A stretch of DNA of 63,859 bases, from positions 1 through 63,859 of the forward strand of contig CAIQOK010000134.1 in assembly GCA_903873415.1 (NCBI GenBank), in the 5' to 3' direction. A program made the translations under genes and the position numbers. Each line of letters starts with the position of its first letter. Position 1 is the first letter of the stretch. Source of the DNA: an uncultured Verrucomicrobiota bacterium (GTDB lineage: Bacteria > Verrucomicrobiota > Verrucomicrobiia > Limisphaerales > CAIQOK01). Under the pieces are notes generated by a model. It ran no database searches. It was not told where the DNA came from and saw nothing but the letters and a program-made list of their open reading frames with translations. This document shows, in pieces, positions 53,337-62,492 of the stretch.

Positions 53337-54206
53337 ATGCTTGAGGATCGGGATTACATGCGCGAAGCGCCACGCCGCTTTGAGTGGTCGGCCTCCATAG
53401 GATTGGTGATCCTGAATGCGGTTGCCTTCCTGCTGCAAAACACATTGTTCCCCAGCCTGATCTCGGAGAACCATCTTGCGTTGAGTCTGGAAGGATTAAG
53501 CCATGGCCGCGTCTGGCAGTTGCTTACCTTTCAGTTCTTGCACAGCGGTTTATGGCACCTTCTCTTCAACTGCTGGGCTCTCTATGTTTTCGGCCGGGAG
53601 GTGGAGGATGAACTGGGCCGGACTCGCTTTCTGCTCCTCTATCTGGCCAGCGGCGTGGGTGGCGGACTCCTGCACGCCTTCGCGGCCTTCGCTTGGCCAA
53701 GCTACTTCAACTCCCCCGTGGTCGGCGCCTCGGCCGGTGTCTTCGGCGTTGTGTCCGCCTTTGCAATGCTGTGGCCTGACCGTCGCTTGACCCTGCTCTT
53801 GTTCTTTGTCATCCCCCTCAATCTGCGGGCCCGCAGCCTGCTTCTGGTCAATCTGGCCCTGACCGGTTTGGGCATCGCTTTTCCCCGTTCCTTCTTCGCC
53901 GGCAATGTGGCACATGTGGCACATCTGGGCGGCATCCTGACCGGTCTGGCCTTCGTGCGCTGGAATGAAACCCTCGCCCGGGCCTTCAACCGGGCGCAGG
54001 CCGCCGCACGAAAACCTTCCCTCTTCAATTCCCCTCAGGGCACCAGCCCCAAAAACAAGCTCCCAGCTAAACCCGCATCCGAGAACTATATCAGCCGCGA
54101 AGTGGATCCAATTCTCGACAAGATATCCGCCCACGGCATTCAGAGCCTCACGGAGCAGGAACGCAAAACCCTGGAAGCGGCCCGCAAGCACATGAGCCGC
54201 CCTTGA
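53337..54206 (+). CDS. Rhomboid family intramembrane serine protease
   Basis: 289 aa from the ATG at 53337 (a GTG at 53328 is also possible). Six or more spans; the conserved HLLFN is in span 2, the catalytic serine in VVGASAGVFGVVS and the catalytic histidine in HVAHLGGILTG. The C-terminal tail (VDPILDKISAHGIQSLTEQE) is a small helical domain found on rhomboids of Bacteroidetes and PVC bacteria. Its stop overlaps the start chosen for the EamA gene by 4 bp. Confidence 0.92.
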   Translation: MLEDRDYMREAPRRFEWSASIGLVILNAVAFLLQNTLFPSLISENHLALSLEGLSHGRVWQLLTFQFLHSGLWHLLFNCWALYVFGREVEDELGRTRFLLLYLASGVGGGLLHAFAAFAWPSYFNSPVVGASAGVFGVVSAFAMLWPDRRLTLLLFFVIPLNLRARSLLLVNLALTGLGIAFPRSFFAGNVAHVAHLGGILTGLAFVRWNETLARAFNRAQAAARKPSLFNSPQGTSPKNKLPAKPASENYISREVDPILDKISAHGIQSLTEQERKTLEAARKHMSRP

Positions 54207-55198
54207 TCCCCGCCCCCGCTATTTTCACAGGACAACGCCCGCGAGCCGCCCGAATGCTCGTGGCTTGCACCCTCTTCTGGGGCCTGAGCTTCACCTCAAT
54301 GAAGGCTCTGGAACTCACCCAACAACAACTCCTGCCCGGGGCTGACAGTTGGTTTTTCACGGCCCTGTGCGTGACAGCCCGGTTTGCCATCGCCGCTTTG
54401 CTCCTCCTGCCCTTTGCGTGGAATCAAATCCGCACCCTGCGCCGGCGCGAGGTCGAACAGGCCCTGCTCATGGCCGCTTTCGGCGGATCGGGACTTTTAT
54501 TCCAAATGGACGGCCTGGCCTACACTTCCGCCTCCACCTCGGCGTTTCTAACCCAGGGCTACTGCGTCTTCATCCCGATTTGGGTGGCGTGCTCCAACCG
54601 ATCGGCTCCTTCGCCCAGGACCGTCCTAAGCATCCTCCTGGTGATGACCGGAGGCGGAATTCTGGCCGGCATCCGGGGTAACGAGTTCAAACTCGGACGC
54701 GGCGAACTTGAAACACTCGTCGCCTCGTTCTGTTTCAGCGGCCAGATCCTTTCACTGGAACATCCCCGTTTCACCGCAAACCGTCCTCTGGGCCTGACGG
54801 TCTTGATGCTCTTTGCCACATCACTGCTGGCGCTGCCACTGACACTGCTCACCGCCCCTTCCGCTTCCGCCTGCTGGCAGGCCTATTCCGTTCCTGCCAC
54901 CGGCGCGTTTCTGGCCATCCTCGTCCTGTTTTGCACCCTTACGGCTTTCCTGCTCATGAACATCTGGCAACGCCAGATCAGCGCCACCGAAGCCGGCGTC
55001 ATCTACACCATGGAACCGGTGTTCGCCAGCCTCATGGCCCTGTTCCTGCCGGCCGTTTTTTCGCAGTGGGCCGGGATTCATTATCTCAATGAAACCCTGA
55101 CCTCCCGACTGCTCCTCGGTGGCGGCCTGATCACCGCCGCCAACCTCGTCGTCCACCTGCCCGGGCGGAAATCCCCGACTCTAAAAACCCCGGCTTGA
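54203..55198 (+). CDS. EamA/DMT family transporter
   Basis: About 331 aa and ten spans in two EamA repeats (MLVACTLFWGLSFTSMKALE; ITAAN... at the end of the second). The TTG at 54203 overlaps the rhomboid stop (TTGA), suggesting coupling; an ATG at 54254, directly before the first span, is the alternative. The end of repeat 2 carries ISATEAGVIYTMEPVFASL, a typical EamA block. Substrate unknown (small metabolites). Confidence 0.85.
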   Translation: MIPAPAIFTGQRPRAARMLVACTLFWGLSFTSMKALELTQQQLLPGADSWFFTALCVTARFAIAALLLLPFAWNQIRTLRRREVEQALLMAAFGGSGLLFQMDGLAYTSASTSAFLTQGYCVFIPIWVACSNRSAPSPRTVLSILLVMTGGGILAGIRGNEFKLGRGELETLVASFCFSGQILSLEHPRFTANRPLGLTVLMLFATSLLALPLTLLTAPSASACWQAYSVPATGAFLAILVLFCTLTAFLLMNIWQRQISATEAGVIYTMEPVFASLMALFLPAVFSQWAGIHYLNETLTSRLLLGGGLITAANLVVHLPGRKSPTLKTPA

Positions 55199-55236
55199 AG
55201 AGTGTTCCCCACCCGGTCGTCCCGCCGGAGCGTGCT

Positions 55237-55262
55237 TGCGATTTAACACGTGCGATTTAACA
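55237..55262 (+). repeat. Paired 12-bp direct repeat upstream of purB
   Basis: TGCGATTTAACA occurs at 55237-55248 and again at 55251-55262, a 14-bp period, 38 bp before the purB ATG. Position and spacing suit tandem binding of a regulator in the purB leader, or simply a small duplication. Confidence 0.5.
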
Positions 55263-55299
55263 TTTTCCACTCCGCCCCGGTTCCGTTATTTTCCGCACC

Positions 55300-56634
55300 A
55301 TGATTACGCGCTATTCCCGCCCGGAGATGCGGGCCATTTGGACGGACGAAAACAAACTCAAACTCTGGCTGCAAATTGAACTGCTCGCCAGCGAAGCTTT
55401 GGTGAAGGAAAAAACCGTCCCCGCCGGCGACTTCGCCAAAATCAAGGCCGGCTGCGACAAGTGGTTCGCCGACCTCCCGGGACTGGTCGCCCGCCAGCGC
55501 GAGCTGGAGAAAACCCTAAACCACGACGTCATCGGCTTCACCACCGCCGTGGCCGAGGCCATCAACGACCCAGCCAGCCGCTGGTTCCATTTCGGCCTGA
55601 CCAGCAGCGATGTGGGCGACACCTGCTACGCAGCGCAGATGACCCAGAGCGCAGACCTATTGGTTGCCGATGTCCAGCTCCTCCTCAAGTCCATCGCCAA
55701 ACGGGCCCAAGAACACAAGTTCACCCCCTGCATCGGCCGCAGTCACGGAATCCATGCCGAGCCCACCACCTTTGGTTTGAAACTGGCGCTGATGCACGAT
55801 GAATTCGGCCGGGCCCTGCGCCGGCTCAAAACCGTCAGGGATGTGGTCGCCGTCGGCAAGGTTTCCGGCGCCGTCGGCACCAGCGCGCATCTCTCCCCCC
55901 GCGTCGAGGCCCATGTCTGCAAACAACTGGGCTTGGCCCCCGCCCCCATCGCCACACAAGTGGTTCAGCGCGATATCCATGCCGAATTTCAAACCACCCT
56001 GGCAATCGTCGGAGCCAGCATCGAGCGCTGGGCTGTGGAATTCCGCCACCTCCAGCGCACCGAAGTGCTGGAGGCCGAGGAGCCCTTTACCAAAGGGCAG
56101 AAGGGCTCCAGCGCGATGCCGCACAAACGCAACCCCATCACCTGGGAACGACTCACCGGCTTGGCCCGCGTGCTTCGCGGCAACGCCGTCGCCGCCTTGG
56201 AAAACGTCGCCCTATGGCATGAACGCGACATCTCTCATTCCTCCGTCGAACGCATCATCTTCCCCGATTCCTGCACGCTTCTGGACTATATGTTCGGACT
56301 GCTCATCCGGCTCATGGACGGCCTGGTGGTTTACCCGGCCAACATGCGCAAAAACCTCGCCCTCTCGCTCGGGATGTGGAACTCACAGACCGTCCTGTTG
56401 GCATTGATCAAAAAAGGACTGACCCGGGAAGCCGCCTACCAACTGGTTCAGGACGCCGCAATGAAAACCTGGGAGGTCAAACACGCCGGCCGCGACGATG
56501 CCGACTTCGTCGAGCAGCTCAAGTCCAACCCTGAAGTATCCAGACATTTCAAGAAGGGCGAACTGGAAAAACTTTGCTCGCTCGATTTCCACTTCAAGGA
56601 AGTCGATAACCGCTTCAAAAAACTGGGACTTTAA
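55300..56634 (+). CDS. purB: Adenylosuccinate lyase
   Basis: 444 aa. Two steps of purine synthesis (SAICAR to AICAR; adenylosuccinate to AMP). The fumarase-superfamily signature is KGSSAMPHKRNPITWE, the catalytic His segment is CIGRSHGIHAEPTTFG, and LTSSDVGDTCYAAQ is the early family block. Starts MITRYSRPEMRAIW, usual for this subfamily. Monocistronic. Confidence 0.97.
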   Translation: MITRYSRPEMRAIWTDENKLKLWLQIELLASEALVKEKTVPAGDFAKIKAGCDKWFADLPGLVARQRELEKTLNHDVIGFTTAVAEAINDPASRWFHFGLTSSDVGDTCYAAQMTQSADLLVADVQLLLKSIAKRAQEHKFTPCIGRSHGIHAEPTTFGLKLALMHDEFGRALRRLKTVRDVVAVGKVSGAVGTSAHLSPRVEAHVCKQLGLAPAPIATQVVQRDIHAEFQTTLAIVGASIERWAVEFRHLQRTEVLEAEEPFTKGQKGSSAMPHKRNPITWERLTGLARVLRGNAVAALENVALWHERDISHSSVERIIFPDSCTLLDYMFGLLIRLMDGLVVYPANMRKNLALSLGMWNSQTVLLALIKKGLTREAAYQLVQDAAMKTWEVKHAGRDDADFVEQLKSNPEVSRHFKKGELEKLCSLDFHFKEVDNRFKKLGL

Positions 56635-56773
56635 CCGGACCCGTTTCATCGCATCAGAGCCCCCTGCTCATGACTGGAACGGAAAGAAAACACACCACGG
56701 GTTTTGCCGGGCGAATGCAGGCTGGAGGCTAGCCACCCAACCGTTCAGGCCATAAGCCAAAAAATCCAAAACC

Positions 56774-57283
56774 ATGAAACTCTCGCATTTGAAAGAACAG
56801 TTGGGCAAAAAGCCCGAGGCCAACCTGCGTTTCCGCCTGCCCAGCGGCCAAACCATTCCGGATCACGCGCACGTCACCGAGGTGGCGCTTATCAATAAGC
56901 GCTTTGTCGATTGCGGCGGCACTCTGCGCAGCGACACCTGCTGCCGCCTGCAAACCTGGGTGGCCAACGACCTGCACCACCGGCTCACTGCGGCGAAACT
57001 CCTGAAAATCCTCGATAAAGCCGTGTCTTTCCTCGGCTCCGCTGATCTGGAGGTGGATGTGGAGCATGAAGTCGGCTACATCAGCCAATTCCCGCTCAAA
57101 AACGCCGAACTCACGCCTGAGGGATTTCTACTCAGTTTGGGCACCCGTCATACGGCCTGTCTGGCCCCTGAAAAATGCCTGCCACCGCCCCGGGCGGTTT
57201 CCGACTTCAACCCGATGAAATTCGTTTTCCACCACCCAAATCACGTTCCGCCCTCAAGCGGCACCCCCGCTCCAACCGGATAG
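56774..57283 (+). CDS. DUF6428 family protein
   Basis: 169 aa, cytoplasmic. The N-terminus (MKLSHLKEQLGK) and the blocks PDHAHVTEVALINKRFVDCG and LQTWVANDLHHRLTAAKLLK fit DUF6428, a family often seen near arsenic or stress genes. Function unknown. The tail after residue 130 is Pro-rich and variable. No arsenic genes nearby. Confidence 0.7.
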   Translation: MKLSHLKEQLGKKPEANLRFRLPSGQTIPDHAHVTEVALINKRFVDCGGTLRSDTCCRLQTWVANDLHHRLTAAKLLKILDKAVSFLGSADLEVDVEHEVGYISQFPLKNAELTPEGFLLSLGTRHTACLAPEKCLPPPRAVSDFNPMKFVFHHPNHVPPSSGTPAPTG

Positions 57284-57533
57284 AAAACACGCGCAACCCG
57301 ACACCGCACGCCCGCGGCCAACCCAATCCGATTGCGAAAACAAAACCCGAACCCACCCCCCCCCATCCCACTGCCGATCAATCTCCTCGGGCTATTGCAA
57401 CAGTTTGATTTTCATTCTATTCCAGATTGCCCCACCGCCGATTGGATAGGATCAAGGCTGGGGGATCATGACTCCCTTCGGCACAGGCGCACCGGATATT
57501 AATCAGCCCCAAAATGAATTCGGCCTCAAAAGC

Positions 57534-57911
57534 CTAATGACCACCGGCAACGGTGTAACCAGCCCGGCGCAAATCCTCCGCCAGATCCTTTTCCATCCGC
57601 ACCGCCGCCTCAAAAGGCATCGGGTTAAGATGCTCGAAAAGTTCCGGCAACAACCGCAATCCGTAGCGCCTCACCACCCACGCATCTTTAATCCCTGCCT
57701 TGTGATTGGCCAGACGATGCTGAGGCGTCAACCCGGTCATTCCCACATACACACAGGGCATGAGCGGATCGCGCCCGGGGTTTTCCGCCCGCACTTTGCG
57801 GGTCCTTGCTGCGAGGGGTTCAAGCAGCACAACATAAACATGGTGATGATGCCCGGTGGCTTGGCCCCCGGCACGCAGATGCGTCAGAGTCCGGCGTTTC
57901 ATGGATGGCAT
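57534..57911 (-). CDS. GIY-YIG-like nuclease family protein
   Basis: 125 aa. HVYVVLLEPLAA and PCVYVGMTGLTPQHRLANHK form a GIY-YIG-type start in which the usual GIY is replaced by HVY; WVVRRYGLRLLPELFEHLNP and EAAVRMEKDLAEDLRRAGY complete the small domain. Start is the ATG at 57911 (alternative at 57902). Solitary; whether it is a nuclease is not shown. Confidence 0.68.
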   Translation of the reverse strand: MPSMKRRTLTHLRAGGQATGHHHHVYVVLLEPLAARTRKVRAENPGRDPLMPCVYVGMTGLTPQHRLANHKAGIKDAWVVRRYGLRLLPELFEHLNPMPFEAAVRMEKDLAEDLRRAGYTVAGGH

Positions 57912-58345
57912 CTTGCCACCCTATTGCCGCCCGGTCCAAGACCTTTGCGCAAACGCTCATGTTCCATTCAGAACCTCAGCGGCAATCATGCCCCGCCTGC
58001 CGGGCACACCCACACCCAAAAAACGGCTCTCGGAAAACTGCGGCCCGGCCGGCCGGAATCTGAATCCTTCCACCTAAGTCCGTCACCGGAAAGAATAACG
58101 GATTGTGGCCAAGCGCCAACATGCCCCGGTTTCAAACAAAAAACACCGGAAAGAAACTCTCCCGTTAGTTTTCAGCGCAAAACTTAACCTACCCCTTCGC
58201 CAATCCGCGCCGCCGCCGCTTTATTTTTGGGGGGGATGGGACGAAGTTGGAGCTGGGCGATTTGAAATCACCCGCCCTCACGGGAGCGCCAGCAACCCCG
58301 GAGAGACGCCAAAAAATTCTGGCACCAAAGGGAAAGATTGATCCT
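57912..58345. other. 434-bp leader region of hsp20
   Basis: No gene is supported. Two copies of CACCGGAAAGAA lie at 58084-58095 and 58144-58155, 60 bp apart. I see no CIRCE inverted repeat (TTAGCACTC-N9-GAGTGCTAA). The hsp20 ATG at 58346 follows GGGAAAGATTGATCCT. Confidence 0.45.
58084..58155 (+). repeat. Two copies of CACCGGAAAGAA, 60 bp apart, upstream of hsp20
   Basis: Identical 12-bp boxes at 58084-58095 and 58144-58155 with different flanks, so they are not part of a longer duplication. Six helical turns of spacing would place both on one DNA face. Possible binding sites for a heat-shock regulator. Confidence 0.4.
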
Positions 58346-58807
58346 ATGAGCACATTGATTCGTTGGAACCCCTTCCAAGAAATGGAAGCCATGCAGCGCC
58401 AAATGGCGTCGCTGTTCGACTGGCCCCAAACCCGCCCCGGTCTGGTGAGCACAGCCCAGGAATCCCTCGCCCCGGCGATGTGGACACCGTTGGTGGATAT
58501 CACCGAGGATGGGAAAGAATACCTGATCAAAGTGGAACTCCCCGGAATGCAGCGGGAGGACGTCAGGTTGACGATGGAAGCCGGCACACTGAGCATCAGC
58601 GGAGAAAGGAAAGCGGAGCCGGAGGAAAAAGGACGTACCTTCCACCGGGTGGAACGGGCTTACGGACGGTTTGAACGAAGCTTTGAACTGCCGGAGGACG
58701 CCACAACCGAAAACATCAAGGCCGAGTTCCAGGATGGCCTGCTGCGGGTCCATGTGACCAAGAACGAGAAGGCGCAACCGCACCTGATCGAAGTGAAAAT
58801 CGACTAA
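58346..58807 (+). CDS. hsp20: Hsp20/alpha-crystallin small heat-shock protein
   Basis: 153 aa from the ATG at 58346 (MSTLIRWNPFQEMEAMQRQM). The alpha-crystallin domain spans about 45-145 (LVDITEDGKEYLIKVELPGM, GRFERSFELPEDA, AEFQDGLLRVHV). ATP-independent holdase chaperone. A longer frame upstream to 58247 has no support. Ends 22 bp before a strong terminator. Confidence 0.95.
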   Translation: MSTLIRWNPFQEMEAMQRQMASLFDWPQTRPGLVSTAQESLAPAMWTPLVDITEDGKEYLIKVELPGMQREDVRLTMEAGTLSISGERKAEPEEKGRTFHRVERAYGRFERSFELPEDATTENIKAEFQDGLLRVHVTKNEKAQPHLIEVKID

Positions 58808-58829
58808 CCCGCTTGTCAACAAAACATTC

Positions 58830-58856
58830 GGGAGCGCGCCCAAAGGGTGCGCTCCC
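58830..58856 (+). terminator. Strong intrinsic-type hairpin after hsp20
   Basis: GGGAGCGC (58830-58837) pairs with GCGCTCCC (58849-58856); inside, a G-T wobble and CCC/GGG continue the stem to a 3-nt AAA loop, giving 12 bp in all. GCTTTCATT follows. Lies 22 bp after the hsp20 stop. Confidence 0.75.
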
Positions 58857-59260
58857 GCTTTCATTCCTCCCGGATAACGGTTGGTGCCGGGCGAGGCCTC
58901 CATGGCAAGCCCCAGGCAACCGGCTTGGAGGAACCAGAACGCCAAAGCACACCCATTAAAAAACCGTGGGGTGGGTAGTGCAAAGGGACGTACAAAACCG
59001 CGGCATCCAATCGGTATCGGGAGCCCAAGCTCCTCCCTGTGTGGCATCGACTTGAATATCCTACTCCCCGGCGCCCGCCCCTACGGACCGGTAAGACTTT
59101 GCTCACAGGACCTTGACAGGTGGCAAAACGCAAAAAGGATTTCGTTGAATGCCCTCCCCGCTTGGAAGGGAGAAACACTCCCCAACTGACGCTCCCCGGT
59201 TGTGAGGGGCTTGGATCTTGGCCCTGTCTGAAACAGGGCTTGGGAAGCGCGCAGGCCCGG
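58857..59260. other. 404-bp intergenic region
   Basis: No gene supported. It contains several CTCCCC motifs (around 59072, 59150, 59180 and 59193) and one clear hairpin, GCCCTGT-CTGAA-ACAGGGC (59221-59239), which lies just downstream of the TPR gene on the minus strand and could help end its transcription. Otherwise nothing recognisable. Confidence 0.4.
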
Positions 59261-60820
59261 CTAGCTGGCCGGTTTTGATTGAACCAAAGCAGCTTTAACT
59301 TTTCCAAGCAGCAACCGCGTTTCTCTCGGATCTGCCAGCCGGTCGACGGCAAATTCCAAGTCGCGCACCGCCGCCTCGTTGCGCCCGAGCCCGGCTAAAA
59401 TCCGTCCTCGGGTCTCACGGAACCCCGGATAGGAGGGAAACTTTTCAATCACCGCATCAATGATGGCCCTGCCGCGTTCCAAATCCTGACGCTGGCCGGT
59501 GGTGGCAAGATCCATGGCAATATCGTTTTGAATATGCGGGATTTGCGAACCGAATTTCTCCGCGGTTTTTAAATACGCCCGCCCCGTGGCCAGATCCCCC
59601 CTCATCCGGGCATCACGCCATAAAAGTAAATACCACCACGCGGCGGCGGGACCTGTGGCATCGGCCAGTGCCCCGTCCAACGTTTTCTTGGCTTCCACGG
59701 CGGTAGGTCCAAGAGCATGCGTGGCCTCAATCAACAACCAACATAATTTCAGGTTCAGCGGAGTGTTTCGCAGGCCTTTTTGAATCAACCTCAGCCGCTC
59801 GCCTGTTTGCGAAAGGGGAAGTTTCCCAACCCAATCCACGCAAATGTCGGCCACCGCCGCAGGATAAACCGGGCTGGGACTGATATGGGCGGCACGGTCC
59901 AGGATTTCCAGCGCAGCCCAGTATTTCTGTGCGCGCTTCAGTTCACGCACCAAATCAAGCCATACGGCTATCCGGTTCTGCGGGACCGCATTGGTGCCCG
60001 TAAGCATGGCCCGTTCAACGGGATCCTTCAGCGGCGAATATTTCCCCTTGATCCACACGGCTTGGACCAACTCCAAGCGGTCGGCTGAAGTGACCTCGGG
60101 GGCCAGAGCGACCAGGCGATCACGAACGGCTCTAACCGCCAAATTGCCCCAGCGCAGCGCCTCGGTGCCGTTCTTCTCCATATCGTAGCTGATGGCAATC
60201 AGAAAGGCGGCGGCGGGTTGGGCGGGATAGATGTTGAGGAATCGCGCTCGGGCCAGGGCGGGTCGCTGCGTGTTGAGATAAAAACGTCCCAGCAATTCGT
60301 TGGCGCCTGACAGTTGGGGTTCCAAAACCAGGGCGGCCTGCAAATGCTGCTCGGCCTGGCCAAGCTGACTGCGGGTCAGGTTGGTGGCATTCAAAAATGT
60401 TTGTGCCACAAGCAAATGGGCCTTGGCCCAACCCGCGCGATTCAGCGGTGAGGCTGCGACCAGCAAATCGGAGGCCGCCGCCGAATTCCCCAAACCATTC
60501 ATCGCCATAGACAGATAAAAAAGCCATTCCGGCCGGCGTTGCTCGTTTCTCTCCTCCTCCAGCCCTCGCAAGCAGGCCACCCGCGCCACCTCAAACCTGT
60601 TCCCTACCAAGGCTGAGAGTGCCAGATGATGATACCGAGCCTGCAATCTGGCATGACGTTCCCGGATGAAAAACACCATTCCCACAGCCACCACCAAAAC
60701 AACGCCCGCCATCAATGCCGGCAGACAGAACTTGAAGCGCCGCCACTGCCGTCGCTGCAGCCAAAGAGTTATCCTATTGCTCAGGATAAGATTGATCGCC
60801 CATGCAAAAAGACTCATCAT
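59261..60820 (-). CDS. Membrane-anchored TPR-like protein, exosortase partner
   Basis: 519 aa. One N-terminal span (LMAGVVLVVAVGMVFFIRE) then TPR-like helical repeats to the end (EWLFYLSMAMNGLGNSAAAS, LEPQLSGANELLGRFYLN, IQNDIAMDLATTGQRQDL). It starts 58 bp after the exosortase gene on the same strand. TPR proteins often lie with exosortase (Eps) genes and take part in export or assembly of exopolysaccharide; specific function unknown. Confidence 0.75.
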   Translation of the reverse strand: MMSLFAWAINLILSNRITLWLQRRQWRRFKFCLPALMAGVVLVVAVGMVFFIRERHARLQARYHHLALSALVGNRFEVARVACLRGLEEERNEQRRPEWLFYLSMAMNGLGNSAAASDLLVAASPLNRAGWAKAHLLVAQTFLNATNLTRSQLGQAEQHLQAALVLEPQLSGANELLGRFYLNTQRPALARARFLNIYPAQPAAAFLIAISYDMEKNGTEALRWGNLAVRAVRDRLVALAPEVTSADRLELVQAVWIKGKYSPLKDPVERAMLTGTNAVPQNRIAVWLDLVRELKRAQKYWAALEILDRAAHISPSPVYPAAVADICVDWVGKLPLSQTGERLRLIQKGLRNTPLNLKLCWLLIEATHALGPTAVEAKKTLDGALADATGPAAAWWYLLLWRDARMRGDLATGRAYLKTAEKFGSQIPHIQNDIAMDLATTGQRQDLERGRAIIDAVIEKFPSYPGFRETRGRILAGLGRNEAAVRDLEFAVDRLADPRETRLLLGKVKAALVQSKPAS

Positions 60821-60878
60821 AAACTCCGTTTCACCCGCAACCCGGCTCTGCAGGCCGCCCCTTGGCGGACATGTCTTT

Positions 60879-62492
60879 TCACTTGCCGGGCTCCTTTCGC
60901 AATTGGTCCACCATTTGGGGCACTAAGAGCTGCCGGGCCTGGAAAAAAAGATCCTGACTGACAGCCGCCGCCGAACTCGATAACGGAGCGTATCCCCCCG
61001 TGATCAATTGAATCCTATAACCAGCCGCAAAACGGCTCGGGGAATCCCCAAACTTCACACCCAACGAGGTCTGCTCCGAAAGCCATCCCCCATGCCCGTC
61101 CATCACCGAATGGTAAACCATGGCGTGCCGGATTGTTTTCTGAAGCGTCAGCCTGATGGCATGGAGTATTTCGCGGCCTGGCGGACGGAACAACTCCTCT
61201 TGCGAAGCAACCTGCCAACCGTTCCCCAGATAGCACGTCTTCACATTGTGAAAACCGTTCAACGGATAGTCCACCGCCACCACCGCTTCGATCCCATTGC
61301 GCTGGAAATGCCAGACGGTGGAATGAACCCCCAGGGTTTGAACCAGTGTCTGCTCGCCCACGTTCGAGCTCATCCTTTGCCAACCCGCCAAACTCTCAGG
61401 CATTGACAGCTTGAGTTCCGGCACTGAAGGGAACATCGGCAAGGCCGCAAGGGCCGGCCCGCCCTTGGCGAAAAGGTGGGCGATGAAAAAACTCAAACCC
61501 GTCACCGCAAAAAAGACCCCGGCAAACCGAAACCCGAACACGGGGCCGCAGCTGCGCGACTCATCCGGCAACCCGGCCCGCATTGATGGTGCCGCGACCT
61601 CTTGCGCAGCGGGTTCCGCTGGAGGTTCCTCGTCCGACCTGGTCAGAAACAGGAGCAAGTGATCCGTGCTCCAGATCAGGAGGCAGTAGCCCATCAACAA
61701 CCCCAAACCGAAGCTTTCATGCGGCCAACCGGTCAGCAGATTCACCTGCCAGTAGTAATCCGCCACAGTGGCCAGCGTGATGCGAAGCACGTTGCCCAGA
61801 ACCACAAAGAGGCTGATAACCGGCAGGCTCAGCAGCAACCAACGCAGAGGACGACGGCGCCATAGCCCCCAAAAAAGACCGGCGACGTTGCACAAAACAA
61901 ACGAGTTGATCCCGCTGCAAGCCTCTTCCACAAGCAGGTTCTTTCCAGGCAACAACAGAGTGTTGCCGTCCCGCACATGAAGCACGTGCATAAAATCCAG
62001 CAGCGCACTGCTGGCATCCACCGCCACCGAACGCAGCCACAGCGTCAGAATCTGATCCCCGCCCAATGGCGGCGGAAGCATGGCCAACAGCAGCAGAAAT
62101 ACCGGCACAAAAGCTTTCAATAACGCTCTGCCCCCCACCCCCCATAAACCGGCCATCAGCCCCAGTAAAAAAGCAAGATAAGCCAGCCATGGGGACCACA
62201 AAAGATTGGCCGCCAAACACACTCCGCCGGCAGCCAGCGTCAACAAGCGGGTCAGCCTCAGGCTTCCGGCCCCGCCGACCAACCCGGTTTGCCTTATCGC
62301 CCGCCACCCCAGCATCACAACCCCAACCAACGCCAACGGGAAAAACTGATAAGCCGGCCGGCTCCAGGACAAACGGAAAAACAAACCCAGCAGCGGTAAA
62401 AAACCCAGACATGCCAGCGCAACACCCACCCACCGGGCCTGAACCCGAGACAGTAAAATGTACCTGTGTAAACTGGTCACTCCGATGTTCAT
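60879..62492 (-). CDS. Exosortase with fused C-terminal EpsI-like domain
   Basis: 537 aa. Eight or more spans. The exosortase catalytic residues are Cys192 (VEEACSGINSF), Arg237 (GNVLRITLA) and His258 (TGWPHESFGLG). Residues after about 360 form an EpsI-like domain outside the membrane (SMPESLAGWQRMSSNVGE, AVDYPLNGFHNVKTCYLGNG). Exosortases cut PEP-CTERM-type sorting signals and attach proteins to the surface. No PEP-CTERM or VPDSG-CTERM target is visible in this window. With the TPR gene downstream it forms one operon. Confidence 0.9.
   Translation of the reverse strand: MNIGVTSLHRYILLSRVQARWVGVALACLGFLPLLGLFFRLSWSRPAYQFFPLALVGVVMLGWRAIRQTGLVGGAGSLRLTRLLTLAAGGVCLAANLLWSPWLAYLAFLLGLMAGLWGVGGRALLKAFVPVFLLLLAMLPPPLGGDQILTLWLRSVAVDASSALLDFMHVLHVRDGNTLLLPGKNLLVEEACSGINSFVLCNVAGLFWGLWRRRPLRWLLLSLPVISLFVVLGNVLRITLATVADYYWQVNLLTGWPHESFGLGLLMGYCLLIWSTDHLLLFLTRSDEEPPAEPAAQEVAAPSMRAGLPDESRSCGPVFGFRFAGVFFAVTGLSFFIAHLFAKGGPALAALPMFPSVPELKLSMPESLAGWQRMSSNVGEQTLVQTLGVHSTVWHFQRNGIEAVVAVDYPLNGFHNVKTCYLGNGWQVASQEELFRPPGREILHAIRLTLQKTIRHAMVYHSVMDGHGGWLSEQTSLGVKFGDSPSRFAAGYRIQLITGGYAPLSSSAAAVSQDLFFQARQLLVPQMVDQLRKEPGK

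Noticed and set aside
57912-58345. CIRCE element in front of hsp20
   Set aside because: No TTAGCACTC-N9-GAGTGCTAA or near match is present.
58857-59260. CRISPR-like array suggested by several CTCCCC motifs
   Set aside because: The motif is only six bases, the spacing is irregular and the flanks differ; no repeat-spacer unit exists.
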